Assembly (NCBI RefSeq): GCF_012641335.1
Contig: NZ_JABAID010000006.1
Span: 172,994 to 236,993, forward strand
Direction: 5' to 3'
DNA: 64,000 nt
Source: Novosphingobium sp. ERN07
Lineage (GTDB): Bacteria > Pseudomonadota > Alphaproteobacteria > Sphingomonadales > Sphingomonadaceae
Both the position numbers and the translations under genes were made by a program. The notes below the pieces were generated by a model. That model did no database searches, was not told the DNA's origin, and saw only the letters and a list, made by a program, of their open reading frames with translations. Below, piece after piece: positions 17,709-27,327 of this stretch (the first letter of the stretch is position 1; each line of letters begins with the position of its first letter).

Positions 17709-17733
17709 TGCCGACAGCGGTGTAAATATCGTG

Positions 17734-17758
17734 GGAACCGCGCTCCGATCTATGCGTT
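17734..17758 (+). promoter_or_regulatory. EcfG-type (general stress sigma factor) promoter
   Basis: GGAAC at 17734-17738, a 16-nt spacer, and CGTT at 17755-17758 give an exact match to the alphaproteobacterial EcfG consensus GGAAC-N16/17-CGTT. It lies 60-80 nt before the start of the sensor-kinase operon and after the iron operon stop at 17708. Confidence 0.75.
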
Positions 17759-17819
17759 GGCACGGCACCTCTAGTTTCGTTACGCGCCTTCAGTTCGTTA
17801 CGCAGGGGGCGGCCAACTC

Positions 17820-20800
17820 TTGCGAGAACGGATACCGGTGAAGACAACACATTTGGCGCCGCTTTCGCGCACTGCTGACAGATGGTCAGGGGTGGGGCTT
17901 GTGGTGGGCGTCGTGTTCTTCGTGATCAGTGCCGCATCAGCTTATCTCAATATCGAACGTATCCGTGCCAGCGATCGCCAAATTCGCCATACGCACCAAG
18001 TGCTGATCAGCATGAACGAGCTGCTTTCGGCAACGCAGGATGCCGAAACCGGGCAGCGGGGCTATTTGCTGACGGGGAACAGCAGTTATCTGGCTCCCTA
18101 CAATGCCGGCGCGAAGGGTGCGCGCGAGAAACTTGCAAAGCTGAGCGACCTGACGCGCGACAATGCGCTGCAGAGCGCGAACCTTGTTCCGCTGCGCAAT
18201 CATCTCGACGCAAAGCTCAAGGAACTGGCCGAGACGATTGCGCTACGGCGCACGCAGGGCATTGCACCTGCACTGGCGGTTGTCGCAAGTGATCGTGGCA
18301 AGGCCGAGATGGATGCGATCCGCGCGCAGCTTGATGTCATGGCGCGCGAGGAAATGCGCCTCCGCCAGTTGCGCATGGCAGAAATGCAGATGGCATCGCA
18401 GACAGCGATTGTCAGCGGAATTGGTGCCAGCCTGATAGGTATTGCGCTGACCATTGCGATCTTCTTCATGCTGCGAAGGACGAGCCGTAGCCGCGCGCGC
18501 CAGCAGTGGCTTCAGGAAAGCCTGGTTGGTCTGTCGGAAGCGATGCGGGGCGACAAAACCGTGCCGGAAATTGGCGCGGCGATTTTGGCCTATCTTGCCG
18601 AAAGGACAGGGTGCAGCGCCGGTGTTCTGTACAAGGGAGAGGCGGGGACGTTCAACCGCGCCGCGATGATCGGCGTGCCGGGCGATGCCGTTGTGCCTGA
18701 ATCTTTCGTGGTGAACGAAGGTCTGACTGGCAGGGTTGCGGCTGAAGGCCGTCTGATGACGTTGAGCGATGTTCCCGCCGGCTACCTGACGATCGGTTCT
18801 GCGTTGGGCCGCCAGACGCCGCGCCATCTAGTTATCGCGCCAGCCACGGCGGATGGCGTGGTCAACGTGGTCATCGAACTGGGTTTCTTCGATCCGGTTG
18901 ACGATCTGGTGACCGAACTGCTGGAGCAGTCGGCAGGGGCTGTAGGCATCGCGCTCCGCTCTGCACGGTTCCGCGCGCGGCTTCAGGATGCGCTTGAGGA
19001 AACGCAGCGGCAGGCCGGTGAATTGCAGGCGCAGAGCGAGGAACTGCGGGTTTCGAACGAGGAACTCGAGGAGCAGGGCGTTGCACTGCGGGAATCGCAG
19101 ACGCGGCTGGAACTGCAGCAGGTCGAACTCGAACAGACCAATTCGCAGCTTGAAGAGCAGGCGCAGGCGCTTGAAGGGCAACGCGCCGAACTCGAACGCT
19201 CAACGCTGGCGCTGCAGGTAAAGGCGAGGGAGCTTGAGCAGGCGAGCCAGTACAAGTCCGATTTCCTCGCCAACATGAGCCATGAACTGCGCACGCCGCT
19301 CAATTCGTTGCTGATCCTGTCGAAGCTCTTGGGCGACAATCCGGGCGGCAACCTTTCGGACGAGCAGGTGAAGTTTGCGCAGACGATTGAATCGTCGGGC
19401 AACGATCTGCTGACGCTGATCAACGATATTCTCGATCTTTCGAAGATCGAGGCAGGGCATATCGAAATCCAGCCCGCGCCCGTCTCGGTAGAGCGGCTGG
19501 CGGCCGATATGCTCAAGGTGTTCCAGCCCATCGCCGATGAGCGGGGCCTTGCGCTGGAAATTGCGCTGTCGCCCGATTGCCCGCCGCAGATCGAAACGGA
19601 CCGGCTGCGGCTTGAGCAGGTACTCAAGAACCTGTTGTCGAATGCTCTGAAGTTTACCGAGCGTGGCAGCGTGCGTCTTTCCATTGCGCGGGTCGATAGC
19701 GACAAGGTGGAGCTGGCGGTTATGGATACCGGAATCGGCATCAGGCCAGACCAGCAGGAGGCGATCTTCGCAGCGTTCCAGCAGGCCGATGGCACGATCA
19801 GCCGCAAGTATGGCGGCACGGGCCTTGGCCTCTCGATCTCGCGCGAACTGGCTCGGCTGCTGGGCGGTGAAATCCGGTTGGATAGCGAGGTGGGCAAGGG
19901 CAGCCGCTTTACCATCACCATTCCCATCCATTACGACCCGGCGCTAGTGCGGCCAAGGGAACAGGCGGTGGTGGCTGCACCACCCCTGCCGGTGCCAACG
20001 ACCGTGCCGCAAACCGCGCGTCCCATTGCACCTCGCCGTGCGGTCGAGGATGATCGTGGCGTGTTGAGCGGCGGCGATCAGGTGTTGCTGATCATTGAAG
20101 ACGACCCGACCTTTGCGTCGATTGTCCGTGACTTGTCGCACGAGATGGGATTCCGGTGCGTTATTGTTGGCACCGCTGGCGAAGCGATCAATACGGCGCG
20201 CGAGCTGAAGCCGAACGCTATCATCCTTGACGTGGGCCTGCCCGACCAGTCCGGGCTGACCGTGTTGGACCGGCTTAAGCACGATCACAGCACGCGGCAC
20301 ATTCCGATCCACGTTATTTCCGCTGGCGATCAGGGACAGACAGCGCTGGCGCTCGGAGCCGTTGGCTTCCTTGGCAAGCCCGCGCGGCGCGAGCAGCTAG
20401 CGCAAGTGCTGGCCGGAATGCAGGCGAAATTTACGTCGCCAGCGCGCCGCATCCTGATTGTCGAAGATGACGCGGTTCAGCGCGATGCCGTGAGCCAGCT
20501 TCTCAAATCGCAGGATGTCGAAACAGTGGGCGTGGGCACGGCGGCAGAATGCCTCGATCAGCTGCGCGACCAGATCTACGACTGCATGGTCCTCGATCTA
20601 ACGCTTCCCGATGCGTCCGGCTTCACGCTGCTGGAGAAGCTGAGCGAGAACGATGGGCAGAGTTTCCCGCCGGTGATCGTTTACACCGGGCGCGACCTCA
20701 CAGCGGACGAAGAACAGAGGCTGCGGCGCTATTCCAGTTCGATCATCATTAAGGGTGCGAAATCGCCAGAGCGTCTGCTCGACGAGGTTTCGTTGTTCCT

Positions 20801-21263
20801 GCATCGTGTCGTAGCTGAGCTGCCGCCTGAGCAGCGTCAGATGATCGAGAAGGCACAGCACCGTGACGCCGCGCTGGAAGGGCGTCGCATTCTTATCGTC
20901 GAAGACGATGTGCGCAACGTCTACTCGCTCACCAGCGTGTTCGAACCGCGCGGCGCGCTCACACAGATCGCGCGCAACGGACAGGAAGCGCTTGATGCGC
21001 TCGCGGCGTCCGAAGGCAATCCTGACCGCAAGATCGACCTTGTGCTGATGGACGTGATGATGCCGGTGATGGACGGGTTGACTGCCGCCCGCGCAATCCG
21101 CGCGAACCCCCGATGGAGTAAACTGCCCATCGTTATGCTGACCGCCAAGGCCATGCCTGACGATCAGCGCAATTGCATCAATGCTGGCGCGAACGACTAT
21201 ATCGCCAAGCCCATCGACGTTGACAAACTGCTGTCGCTCGCCCGCGTTTGGATGCCACGATAG
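17820..21263 (+). CDS. Hybrid sensor histidine kinase: CHASE3, GAF, kinase, three receiver domains
   Basis: 1147 residues from TTG 17820 (a GTG at 17838 is an alternative giving 1141). A first membrane helix (about 24-43) and a second (about 198-220) enclose a CHASE3-like periplasmic domain containing AETGQRGYLLTG. A GAF-like domain spans about 240-385, followed by a long Glu/Gln-rich coiled coil (about 388-473). The dimerisation helix has the phospho-accepting histidine at about 488 in NMSHELRTPLN. The ATPase domain has NLLSNALKF and GGTGLGLSISREL. Three receiver domains follow, with phosphorylatable Asp near 804, 926 and 1078. It heads an operon with CheR, CheB and a second kinase under an EcfG-type promoter. 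The signal is unknown. Confidence 0.9.
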   Translation: MRERIPVKTTHLAPLSRTADRWSGVGLVVGVVFFVISAASAYLNIERIRASDRQIRHTHQVLISMNELLSATQDAETGQRGYLLTGNSSYLAPYNAGAKGAREKLAKLSDLTRDNALQSANLVPLRNHLDAKLKELAETIALRRTQGIAPALAVVASDRGKAEMDAIRAQLDVMAREEMRLRQLRMAEMQMASQTAIVSGIGASLIGIALTIAIFFMLRRTSRSRARQQWLQESLVGLSEAMRGDKTVPEIGAAILAYLAERTGCSAGVLYKGEAGTFNRAAMIGVPGDAVVPESFVVNEGLTGRVAAEGRLMTLSDVPAGYLTIGSALGRQTPRHLVIAPATADGVVNVVIELGFFDPVDDLVTELLEQSAGAVGIALRSARFRARLQDALEETQRQAGELQAQSEELRVSNEELEEQGVALRESQTRLELQQVELEQTNSQLEEQAQALEGQRAELERSTLALQVKARELEQASQYKSDFLANMSHELRTPLNSLLILSKLLGDNPGGNLSDEQVKFAQTIESSGNDLLTLINDILDLSKIEAGHIEIQPAPVSVERLAADMLKVFQPIADERGLALEIALSPDCPPQIETDRLRLEQVLKNLLSNALKFTERGSVRLSIARVDSDKVELAVMDTGIGIRPDQQEAIFAAFQQADGTISRKYGGTGLGLSISRELARLLGGEIRLDSEVGKGSRFTITIPIHYDPALVRPREQAVVAAPPLPVPTTVPQTARPIAPRRAVEDDRGVLSGGDQVLLIIEDDPTFASIVRDLSHEMGFRCVIVGTAGEAINTARELKPNAIILDVGLPDQSGLTVLDRLKHDHSTRHIPIHVISAGDQGQTALALGAVGFLGKPARREQLAQVLAGMQAKFTSPARRILIVEDDAVQRDAVSQLLKSQDVETVGVGTAAECLDQLRDQIYDCMVLDLTLPDASGFTLLEKLSENDGQSFPPVIVYTGRDLTADEEQRLRRYSSSIIIKGAKSPERLLDEVSLFLHRVVAELPPEQRQMIEKAQHRDAALEGRRILIVEDDVRNVYSLTSVFEPRGALTQIARNGQEALDALAASEGNPDRKIDLVLMDVMMPVMDGLTAARAIRANPRWSKLPIVMLTAKAMPDDQRNCINAGANDYIAKPIDVDKLLSLARVWMPR

Positions 21264-22087
21264 TGGCTGATACGCTGGACGATATCGAAATACAGTTGCT
21301 GCTCGAAGCGCTGTATCACCGCTATCACTACGATTTTCGGCATTATGCCCGCGCTTCGATAAAGCGCAGGCTATTGCAGGCGCGCGTGCAGTTGGGCTTT
21401 GGCAGCATTTCCGCGATGCAATCCGCCGTGTTGCACGACGAAGGTATGCTGCCCCGTCTGCTGAATTATTTGACTGTTCAGGTCAGCGAGATGTTCCGCG
21501 ATCCGGCCTATTACCTTGCGCTGCGCGAAAAGGTGATTCCGCACCTCAAGACCTATCCTTCATTGAAGGTCTGGATTGCCGGGTGCAGCAATGGTGAAGA
21601 GCTTTATTCGCTGTCGATCCTGTTCCGCGAGGAAGGGCTGGCGGACAAGACGATGTTCTATGCCACGGACATCAACCCGACCGCGCTGAAAAAGGCGCAG
21701 GTCGGCGTCTACCCGCTCGACGATATTCGCCTCTTCACCGAAAACCATCAGAAGGCGGGCGGCCGCTCGTCATTGTCGGATTATTACACGGCCGATTATG
21801 GCCGGGCGGTGTTCGATAAATCGCTGCGCAAGCAGGTGGTCTTTTCCGATCACAGTCTGGTCACCGATGCTGCGTTCGGTGAAATGCACCTGATTTCGTG
21901 CCGCAATGTGCTGATCTATTTTGATCGTCCATTGCAGGATCGCGCGCTGGGCCTTTTCCGGGAATCACTGGCACGCAGGGGGTTCCTTGGCCTTGGATCA
22001 AAGGAAAGCCTGCGCTTTTCGGCCCATGCCCACGCCTTTGCCGATTTCTGCCGGGAGCAGCGGATCTATCAGCGGAGCGAACCGTGA
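21263..22087 (+). CDS. CheR-type protein glutamate methyltransferase
   Basis: 274 residues from GTG 21263, which shares one base with the kinase stop (TAGTG). It has the CheR N-terminal helical region, then VSEMFRDPAYY, the SAM-binding WIAGCSNGEELYSL, YATDINPTALKKA and LISCRNVLIYF. CheR methylates glutamates in helical receptors using SAM. No chemoreceptor or flagellar gene is present in the window, so its target is more likely one of the adjacent kinases. It ends in a GTGA overlap with CheB. Confidence 0.92.
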   Translation: MADTLDDIEIQLLLEALYHRYHYDFRHYARASIKRRLLQARVQLGFGSISAMQSAVLHDEGMLPRLLNYLTVQVSEMFRDPAYYLALREKVIPHLKTYPSLKVWIAGCSNGEELYSLSILFREEGLADKTMFYATDINPTALKKAQVGVYPLDDIRLFTENHQKAGGRSSLSDYYTADYGRAVFDKSLRKQVVFSDHSLVTDAAFGEMHLISCRNVLIYFDRPLQDRALGLFRESLARRGFLGLGSKESLRFSAHAHAFADFCREQRIYQRSEP

Positions 22088-22650
22088 CGGTGGGGGCCAT
22101 CGTGATCGGCACGTCCGCTGGCGGCGTTCAGGCGCTTTCGCGCATCCTGCCCGGCATTCCGGTTGATTTCCCACGGCCGGTGCTGGTTGTCATTCACGTT
22201 CCGGCACGGCGGGGTAACGCCTTGGTCGAACTGTTTGGCAACAAGTGCAAACTGCCGGTGAAAGAAGCGGAGGACAAAGAGCCGCTTGAGCCAGGCACGG
22301 TCTACTTTGCGCCGCCGGACTATCATCTTTTGGTAGAAAGGGACGGCACCATCGCGCTTTCATCGGACGAACTCGTGAACCATTCTCGCCCTGCCATCGA
22401 TGTGCTGTTCGAAACCGCAGCAGATGCCTTTGGTGCAGCGCTGACCGGCATCGTACTCACCGGGGCCAACCACGATGGTGCATCCGGCCTGAAAGCGGTG
22501 GGAGAGGGCGGGGGCATGGCCATCATCGAAGACCCGGCTTCTGCCGAAGTGCCGACGATGCCCGCAGCAGCGCTGCAAGCATGGCCACCGGCGCGCGTGA
22601 TGAATATCGACCAGATCATAGCCTTCCTTCAAGAGCCAGCAGCCCGATGA
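22084..22650 (+). CDS. CheB-type protein-glutamate methylesterase, catalytic domain only
   Basis: 188 residues covering only the esterase domain; the receiver domain of classical CheB is missing. The catalytic triad is visible as Ser11 (GTSAGG), His38 (VIHVPARR) and Asp131 (TGANHDGASG). It would remove methyl groups or deamidate glutamines placed by CheR (previous gene). Without a receiver domain, regulation by phosphorylation must come from elsewhere. GTG start overlaps the CheR stop; its own stop overlaps the next ATG (ATGA). Confidence 0.92.
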   Translation: MTVGAIVIGTSAGGVQALSRILPGIPVDFPRPVLVVIHVPARRGNALVELFGNKCKLPVKEAEDKEPLEPGTVYFAPPDYHLLVERDGTIALSSDELVNHSRPAIDVLFETAADAFGAALTGIVLTGANHDGASGLKAVGEGGGMAIIEDPASAEVPTMPAAALQAWPPARVMNIDQIIAFLQEPAAR

Positions 22651-23792
22651 CGGTACAGACCGACCCTATTAAATTCCTGCTGGTCGATGATCTGGCGGAT
22701 AATCTTGTGGCGCTTACCGCCCTGCTCAAGCGGGACGGACTGGATCTGCACACCGCGCGCAGCGGTGAAGACGCGCTCGAACTGATGCTGGTGCATGATT
22801 ATGCGCTGGCGCTGCTCGATGTGCAGATGCCAGGCATGGACGGGTTTGAACTGGCAGAGTTCATGCGCAGCAACGAACGATCGCGCCATATTCCGATCAT
22901 TTTCGTCACCGCAGGGACGGCGGACGTGACCCGGCGCTTCCGTGGCTACGAAGCGGGTGCTGTCGATTTCATCCAGAAGCCGATTGAGGCTGCAATCCTC
23001 CAATCAAAGGCCGACGTGTTCTTCGATCTTTACGATCAGCGCCGCCAGATCGTGGCACAGCGCGATGAACTTGCCACCCTCAGCACTGCGTTGCAGGCGG
23101 CGGACAAGCAGAAGAACCGCTTCCTTGCCGTGCTGGCGCACGAATTGCGCAATCCCATCGCTGCGCTGAACGCCGGGCTGAGTGTGCTGCAGCGGCGCGA
23201 ACCGTCAGAGACGGTGCGCCATGTTGGCGGAGCGATGGGTCGCAGTCTGAAACACATGGGCCGATTGGTCGACGATCTGCTGGACATCGCCCGGATCGAT
23301 CAGGGCAAAATTTCATTGAAGACAGAGCCGGTCAACCTTCAGGATGTAGCTACGTTTGCGGCCGAAACTGTCCAACCAGCCATCGACGAGGCGGGCCATT
23401 GCCTGCATCTTGATCTTGGGCCGCAGCCGATCATGCTCGTAGCAGACCATGCTCGCGTCACCCAGATTGTCGGCAACCTTATCGGCAATGCCGCCAAGTA
23501 TACGCCCAAGGGTGGTGAAATCCGCGTCACGCTTCGCGAAGAAGGCGCATCGGCCGTTCTTGAGGTTACTGATAATGGGATCGGTATTCCGCAGGATCAG
23601 CAAAGCCGGATTTTCGGCATTTTCGAACAGGTCGATCTTGGCGGTGGCATCAAGCAGGACGGGCTTGGGGTTGGCTTGGCACTGGTGAAACAGCTTGTCG
23701 AACTGCACGGCGGAACCATTGGCCTCAAACACAGCGCGCCGGGTGAAGGCAGCGCATTCGAGGTGCGGTTTCCGCTCCGGCCAGTGTCCTAA
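22647..23792 (+). CDS. Receiver-histidine kinase fusion
   Basis: 381 residues. An N-terminal receiver domain (about 8-125) has Asp58 in LALLDVQMPGMDG and the conserved Lys in IQKPIEA. A short coiled linker leads to HisKA with His165 in LAVLAHELRNP, then an ATPase domain with NLIGNAAKYTP, DNGIGIP and GLGVGLALVK. It has no membrane segment, so it acts in the cytosol. It could receive phosphate from the upstream hybrid kinase and relay it. ATG 22647 overlaps the CheB stop by four bases; an earlier ATG at 22581 lies inside cheB. Confidence 0.9.
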   Translation: MTVQTDPIKFLLVDDLADNLVALTALLKRDGLDLHTARSGEDALELMLVHDYALALLDVQMPGMDGFELAEFMRSNERSRHIPIIFVTAGTADVTRRFRGYEAGAVDFIQKPIEAAILQSKADVFFDLYDQRRQIVAQRDELATLSTALQAADKQKNRFLAVLAHELRNPIAALNAGLSVLQRREPSETVRHVGGAMGRSLKHMGRLVDDLLDIARIDQGKISLKTEPVNLQDVATFAAETVQPAIDEAGHCLHLDLGPQPIMLVADHARVTQIVGNLIGNAAKYTPKGGEIRVTLREEGASAVLEVTDNGIGIPQDQQSRIFGIFEQVDLGGGIKQDGLGVGLALVKQLVELHGGTIGLKHSAPGEGSAFEVRFPLRPVS

Positions 23793-24148
23793 ACCAACTG
23801 GTAAATCCCATTCTCGTGGGCAACGTAGGCCGGTGGCACCGGAAAGGTTGAAACGGACGGAACGCAGAGCGTGAACGAATTCGTCACGATGTCGCACTAC
23901 GATGTTCATTTCGGTCGCCGCTTCAAGTCGCGGTCGACCTCATCTATTTTGATAGTCTGGTGGAAAAACTGCTCGCTATCGTGGCGCAGCAAAAATTCGC
24001 ACGATACTGGCACGAATTGCGCATTTCAGGAAAAGCGCGAACCACGCTATTCCGGGATAACCTGTAACGCGGCCTTACTGTCTGGCCATCAAGGCGCCGG
24101 GGAACCATGTCTTCCAGCACTCGTTCTGGCGGGTGAAGAGGACGACAT
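23793..24148. other. Intergenic region after the kinase operon
   Basis: 356 bp with no convincing gene. It holds a short perfect palindrome CCGGTG-G-CACCGG near 23830 of unknown meaning, and the EcfG-type promoter listed separately. Open frames across it have no recognisable similarity. Confidence 0.5.
24101..24125 (+). promoter_or_regulatory. EcfG-type promoter of the 71-residue gene
   Basis: GGAAC at 24101-24105, 16-nt spacer, CGTT at 24122-24125: a second exact EcfG consensus match. The ATG at 24149 is 24 nt after the -10 element, leaving a short leader with the ribosome site GAAGAGG. The stress genes katE and the hemerythrin gene follow and may be partly read from it. Confidence 0.78.
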
Positions 24149-24364
24149 ATGCTTGGCAAGATCATTTCTGCAGTTGTCGGCAAGAAGATTGCCGAACGTA
24201 CCCCCGGCATGAGCGAAGGTGGCGGCGCGCTGATGGGCGTTGTTGCTGCAACGGCCATGCGGCGCATGGGGCCGATGGGCATGGCGGCGGCTGCCGCCGG
24301 AACGTGGCTCGTTTCGCGGCATTTCAAGAAGAAGCAGGCGCGCCAACGGCACCTGCCGTATTGA
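24149..24364 (+). CDS. Small hypothetical stress-regulated protein
   Basis: 71 residues. Basic N-terminus MLGKIISAVVGKKIAER, then a Gly/Ala/Met-rich hydrophobic stretch (about 25-57, one weak membrane helix) and a basic tail HFKKKQARQRH. No family is recognised. Support for being real comes from the ribosome site GAAGAGG seven nt before ATG and an exact EcfG-type promoter just upstream. Its function is unknown; a membrane-associated stress protein is a reasonable guess. Confidence 0.65.
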   Translation: MLGKIISAVVGKKIAERTPGMSEGGGALMGVVAATAMRRMGPMGMAAAAAGTWLVSRHFKKKQARQRHLPY

Positions 24365-24519
24365 ACTATGCCTGATAGCAGGCCGCTCGTTCCATCTGGA
24401 CCGGGCGGCTTCGCTACAAGTGGAACCGGTAATTCGAATCAAGCGACCCGCGCGACGGGCGGAACGTGTGTTCTGCCTGCGCGAGGCTTTGCGCGTGCGA
24501 AACATGAAGGAAGCTGACG

Positions 24520-26688
24520 ATGGCAAAGACTTCTCCCGCAACTCCCGCCAGCCCAAATCCTGTCACGCCGGCGCTTGAAAATGCGCTGGCTGATCATCAG
24601 CCGGGCAGCGGCAATGCGGCTTATGGAACCACCAAGGGCAATGCCGGTGAGACGAAACAGAACGCAGGCACCGAAGCCGATGGCGCAGCTTTTCTGACCG
24701 ACAACTTCGGCCACCGCCTGTCTGACAATCAGAACAGCCTGAAAGCGGGCGAACGCGGCCCGACGCTGCTCGAAGACTTCATCCTGCGCGAGAAGATTTT
24801 CCACTTCGATCACGAGCGCATCCCCGAACGCATTGTCCACGCGCGCGGCTCTGGCGCGCATGGCGTGTTCGAAGTGATGAAGGCCATTCCCGAACTCACC
24901 AAGGCTGGCCTGTTCCAGAAAAAGGGCACGACCTGTCCGGTCTTCGTGCGCTTTTCGACCGTGGCAGGCGGGGCTGGGTCGGTTGATACGCCGCGCGATG
25001 TACGCGGGTTTGCGGTGAAGTTCTACACCGAAGAGGGCAACTGGGATCTGGTTGGCAACAATATCCCGGTGTTCTTCATTCAGGATGCGATCAAGTTTCC
25101 CGATCTTGTGCATTCGGTGAAAATGGAAGCCGACCGTGGCTATCCGCAGGCAGGCAGCGCCCACGATACGTTCTGGGATTTTGTCGGCCTGATGCCCGAA
25201 ACCATGCACATGATCATGTGGGCAATGAGCGACCGGGCCATCCCGCGCACCCTGCGCATGATGGAAGGTTTCGGCGTCCACACCTTCCGCTTCGTCAACG
25301 CGGCGGGCGAAGGGCGTTTCGTCAAATTCCACTGGAAGCCGGTTCTCGGCATGGAATCGCTGATCTGGGACGAAGCGGTGAAGATCGCGGGCGCCGATCC
25401 CGATTTCCATCGCCGCGATTTGTTCGAAAGCATTGCCGCTGAAAACTTCCCCGCATGGGATCTGGGCGTGCAGGTGTTTGACGAAGAGTTTGCAGCAAGC
25501 CAGCCTTACGACGTGCTCGATGCCACCAAGCTGATACCCGAAGAGGATGTGCCGGTTGAGATCGTCGGGCGCATGACGCTGAACCGTAATGTCGACAACT
25601 TCTTTGCGGAAACGGAGCAGGCGGCGTTCCTGCCCAGCAACGTCATCCCCGGCATCGATTTCTCGAACGATCCGCTGCTGCAAGGACGTCTGTTTTCGTA
25701 TCTCGACACCCAGAAGTCTCGCCTCGGCACCACGAACTTTCACCAGATCCCCATCAATGCGCCCAAGTGCCCGTTCCACAACATGCAGCGCGACGGCCTT
25801 ATGCAGACGCTCGTCCCCACGGGGCGCGCCAACTATGAACCAAACTCGCTGGATGAAGCGGGCGAAGACAGCGGCCCGCGCGCCTGCCCGGAAACCGGTT
25901 TCACCTCGTTCCGCGAAAATGGCGAACGCAACGATCCGACCGAGAAGGTACGGGCGAGGGCAGAACTCTTTGCCGATCACTACAGCCAAGCCGCGCTGTT
26001 CTTCCATTCGCAGACGGACAGCGAACAGGCGCACATCGCTTCGGCGCTGGTGTTCGAATTGTCGAAGGTATCGCTCGAACACGTCCGCAACCGCGTCCTG
26101 TCCCGCCTGCGCAATGTGGACGATACGCTGGCGCAGCGGGTGGCCGATGGGCTGGCAATTGACCTGCCCGAAAAGGCCCCTGCCGCGCGTGAGCCGGTCA
26201 AGATGAAGCCTTCGGACGCGCTTTCGATCCAGAAGCAGGCCAAGAAGACGTTCGAAGGCCGCAAGGTCGGCATTCTCTTTGCCGAAGGATCGGATAAGGA
26301 AACCATCGACAAACTGAAAGAGGGCGTTGAGGCCGAGGGCGGCAGCGTATTCCTTGTTGCGCCCAAGGTCGGCGGCATTGCGGTCAAAGGCGGCACGCTC
26401 AAGGCCGATGGCCAACTCGATGGATCGCCCTCAATCATGTTCGATGCGATAGCATCAGTGCTGATGCCCGATGCCGCTGAGAAACTCTCGAAGCAGGGCG
26501 CTGCGGTGCAATGGTTCATGGACGCCTATGGCCATTGCAAGACCATCGCCCACTGCAAGGGCACGCAGGTCATACTCGACAAGGCCGGGGTCGAAAAGGA
26601 CGATGGCGTCGTTCCCAACGACCAGCTTCTCAGCGTCGGCCCCGTGCGCCACTTCGCGCGCGAACCGATGATCCGCAACCTCGCCTGA
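24520..26688 (+). CDS. katE: Large-subunit catalase (HPII/KatE type) with C-terminal DJ-1/GATase-like domain
   Basis: 722 residues, matching the large-subunit clade of haem catalases. The distal histidine is in [12 protein letters not shown], the active-site Asn in [13 protein letters not shown], and the proximal haem tyrosine in RLFSYLDTQ. The C-terminal 150 residues (about 565-722) form the flavodoxin/DJ-1-like extension, starting [11 protein letters not shown]. It degrades hydrogen peroxide in the cytosol, usually in stationary phase or stress. The ribosome site GGAAG precedes ATG 24520. A partial EcfG-like sequence (GGAAC at 24422) upstream lacks a proper -10. The hemerythrin gene follows 13 nt later. 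Confidence 0.95.
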   Translation: MAKTSPATPASPNPVTPALENALADHQPGSGNAAYGTTKGNAGETKQNAGTEADGAAFLTDNFGHRLSDNQNSLKAGERGPTLLEDFILREKIFHFDHERIPERIVHARGSGAHGVFEVMKAIPELTKAGLFQKKGTTCPVFVRFSTVAGGAGSVDTPRDVRGFAVKFYTEEGNWDLVGNNIPVFFIQDAIKFPDLVHSVKMEADRGYPQAGSAHDTFWDFVGLMPETMHMIMWAMSDRAIPRTLRMMEGFGVHTFRFVNAAGEGRFVKFHWKPVLGMESLIWDEAVKIAGADPDFHRRDLFESIAAENFPAWDLGVQVFDEEFAASQPYDVLDATKLIPEEDVPVEIVGRMTLNRNVDNFFAETEQAAFLPSNVIPGIDFSNDPLLQGRLFSYLDTQKSRLGTTNFHQIPINAPKCPFHNMQRDGLMQTLVPTGRANYEPNSLDEAGEDSGPRACPETGFTSFRENGERNDPTEKVRARAELFADHYSQAALFFHSQTDSEQAHIASALVFELSKVSLEHVRNRVLSRLRNVDDTLAQRVADGLAIDLPEKAPAAREPVKMKPSDALSIQKQAKKTFEGRKVGILFAEGSDKETIDKLKEGVEAEGGSVFLVAPKVGGIAVKGGTLKADGQLDGSPSIMFDAIASVLMPDAAEKLSKQGAAVQWFMDAYGHCKTIAHCKGTQVILDKAGVEKDDGVVPNDQLLSVGPVRHFAREPMIRNLA

Positions 26689-26701
26689 AGGAGTGCAGAC
26701 A

Positions 26702-27310
26702 ATGGCTACCAAGGCAAAACGTGAAACCCACGCAGCCGCAAAATCGAAGGCCATCGCCAAGGCAAAGGCCATCGCTCCCGACGTGCCGGTGCGCATCGGC
26801 CAGACCCCTGAAACCGATCTGCGTGGCCTGCCCGATGTGTTTGGCCGGTTGATCGAGGATCATGACCGCCACCGTGCGCTGCTGTCCATGATCGAGGCGA
26901 CCGATGGCAAGGGCGAAGACCGCGCCGCGCTGTTCGAAGAACTCGTCTACGAACTGAAAGCCCACGCTGCGGCCGAGGAGCAGGCCCTGTGGTCCACCGT
27001 GTTGCGTAACCCCGAAACCACCGAGTTCGCTCGCCACGCCGTGGCCGAGCACAAAGATATCGACAAGATGCTCGACGACCTGACCGCGCGCGACATGGGC
27101 AAGAAGAAGTGGATGGAGCGCTTTGCCGACCTGAAGCACGAGTACCTGCACCACATCCGCGAGGAGGAGCAGGAACAGTTCGTCGAAAGCGAGAAGATCC
27201 TGTCAGATGCCGACCGCAAATACATGCGTACGGTGTTTGAGCGGCGCAAAAAGGAAGAGAAGGCCGCCGCCGAACTCAAGCCAAAGCTGAAGATTAAGGC
27301 TATCGCATGA
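26702..27310 (+). CDS. Hemerythrin HHE cation-binding domain protein
   Basis: 202 residues. An Ala/Lys-rich N-terminus (about 1-30) precedes an HHE domain: DVFGRLIEDHDRHRALL, LKAHAAAEEQALW, AVAEHKDIDKML and EYLHHIREEEQEQF supply the His/Glu ligands of a di-iron site. A charged Lys/Glu tail follows. Such proteins bind oxygen, peroxide or NO, or buffer iron. Linkage to katE suggests oxidative stress. ATG 26702 is chosen because AAGGAG lies 8 nt upstream; a GTG at 26693 overlaps that site. Confidence 0.85.
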   Translation: MATKAKRETHAAAKSKAIAKAKAIAPDVPVRIGQTPETDLRGLPDVFGRLIEDHDRHRALLSMIEATDGKGEDRAALFEELVYELKAHAAAEEQALWSTVLRNPETTEFARHAVAEHKDIDKMLDDLTARDMGKKKWMERFADLKHEYLHHIREEEQEQFVESEKILSDADRKYMRTVFERRKKEEKAAAELKPKLKIKAIA

Positions 27311-27327
27311 TCAGAAGGGGCGGAGGA

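Noticed and set aside
15798..17768. 656-codon open frame on the minus strand opposite the siderophore membrane genes
   Set aside because: It mirrors the real plus-strand genes with their overlaps and promoter context, is His/Arg-rich without any family motif, and is a GC-rich antisense shadow.
24018..24036. Sigma-54 promoter (TGGCACGAATTGC)
   Set aside because: The GG and GC elements are 8 nt apart instead of 10, so the spacing is wrong.
24422..24447. GGAAC before katE as a third EcfG promoter
   Set aside because: At 16 or 17 nt spacing the -10 position reads GCGA or CGAC, not CGTT, so the match is only half.
24439..26415. 658-codon open frame opposite the catalase gene
   Set aside because: The catalase on the plus strand has full catalytic motifs; the antisense frame has none and is a codon-bias shadow.
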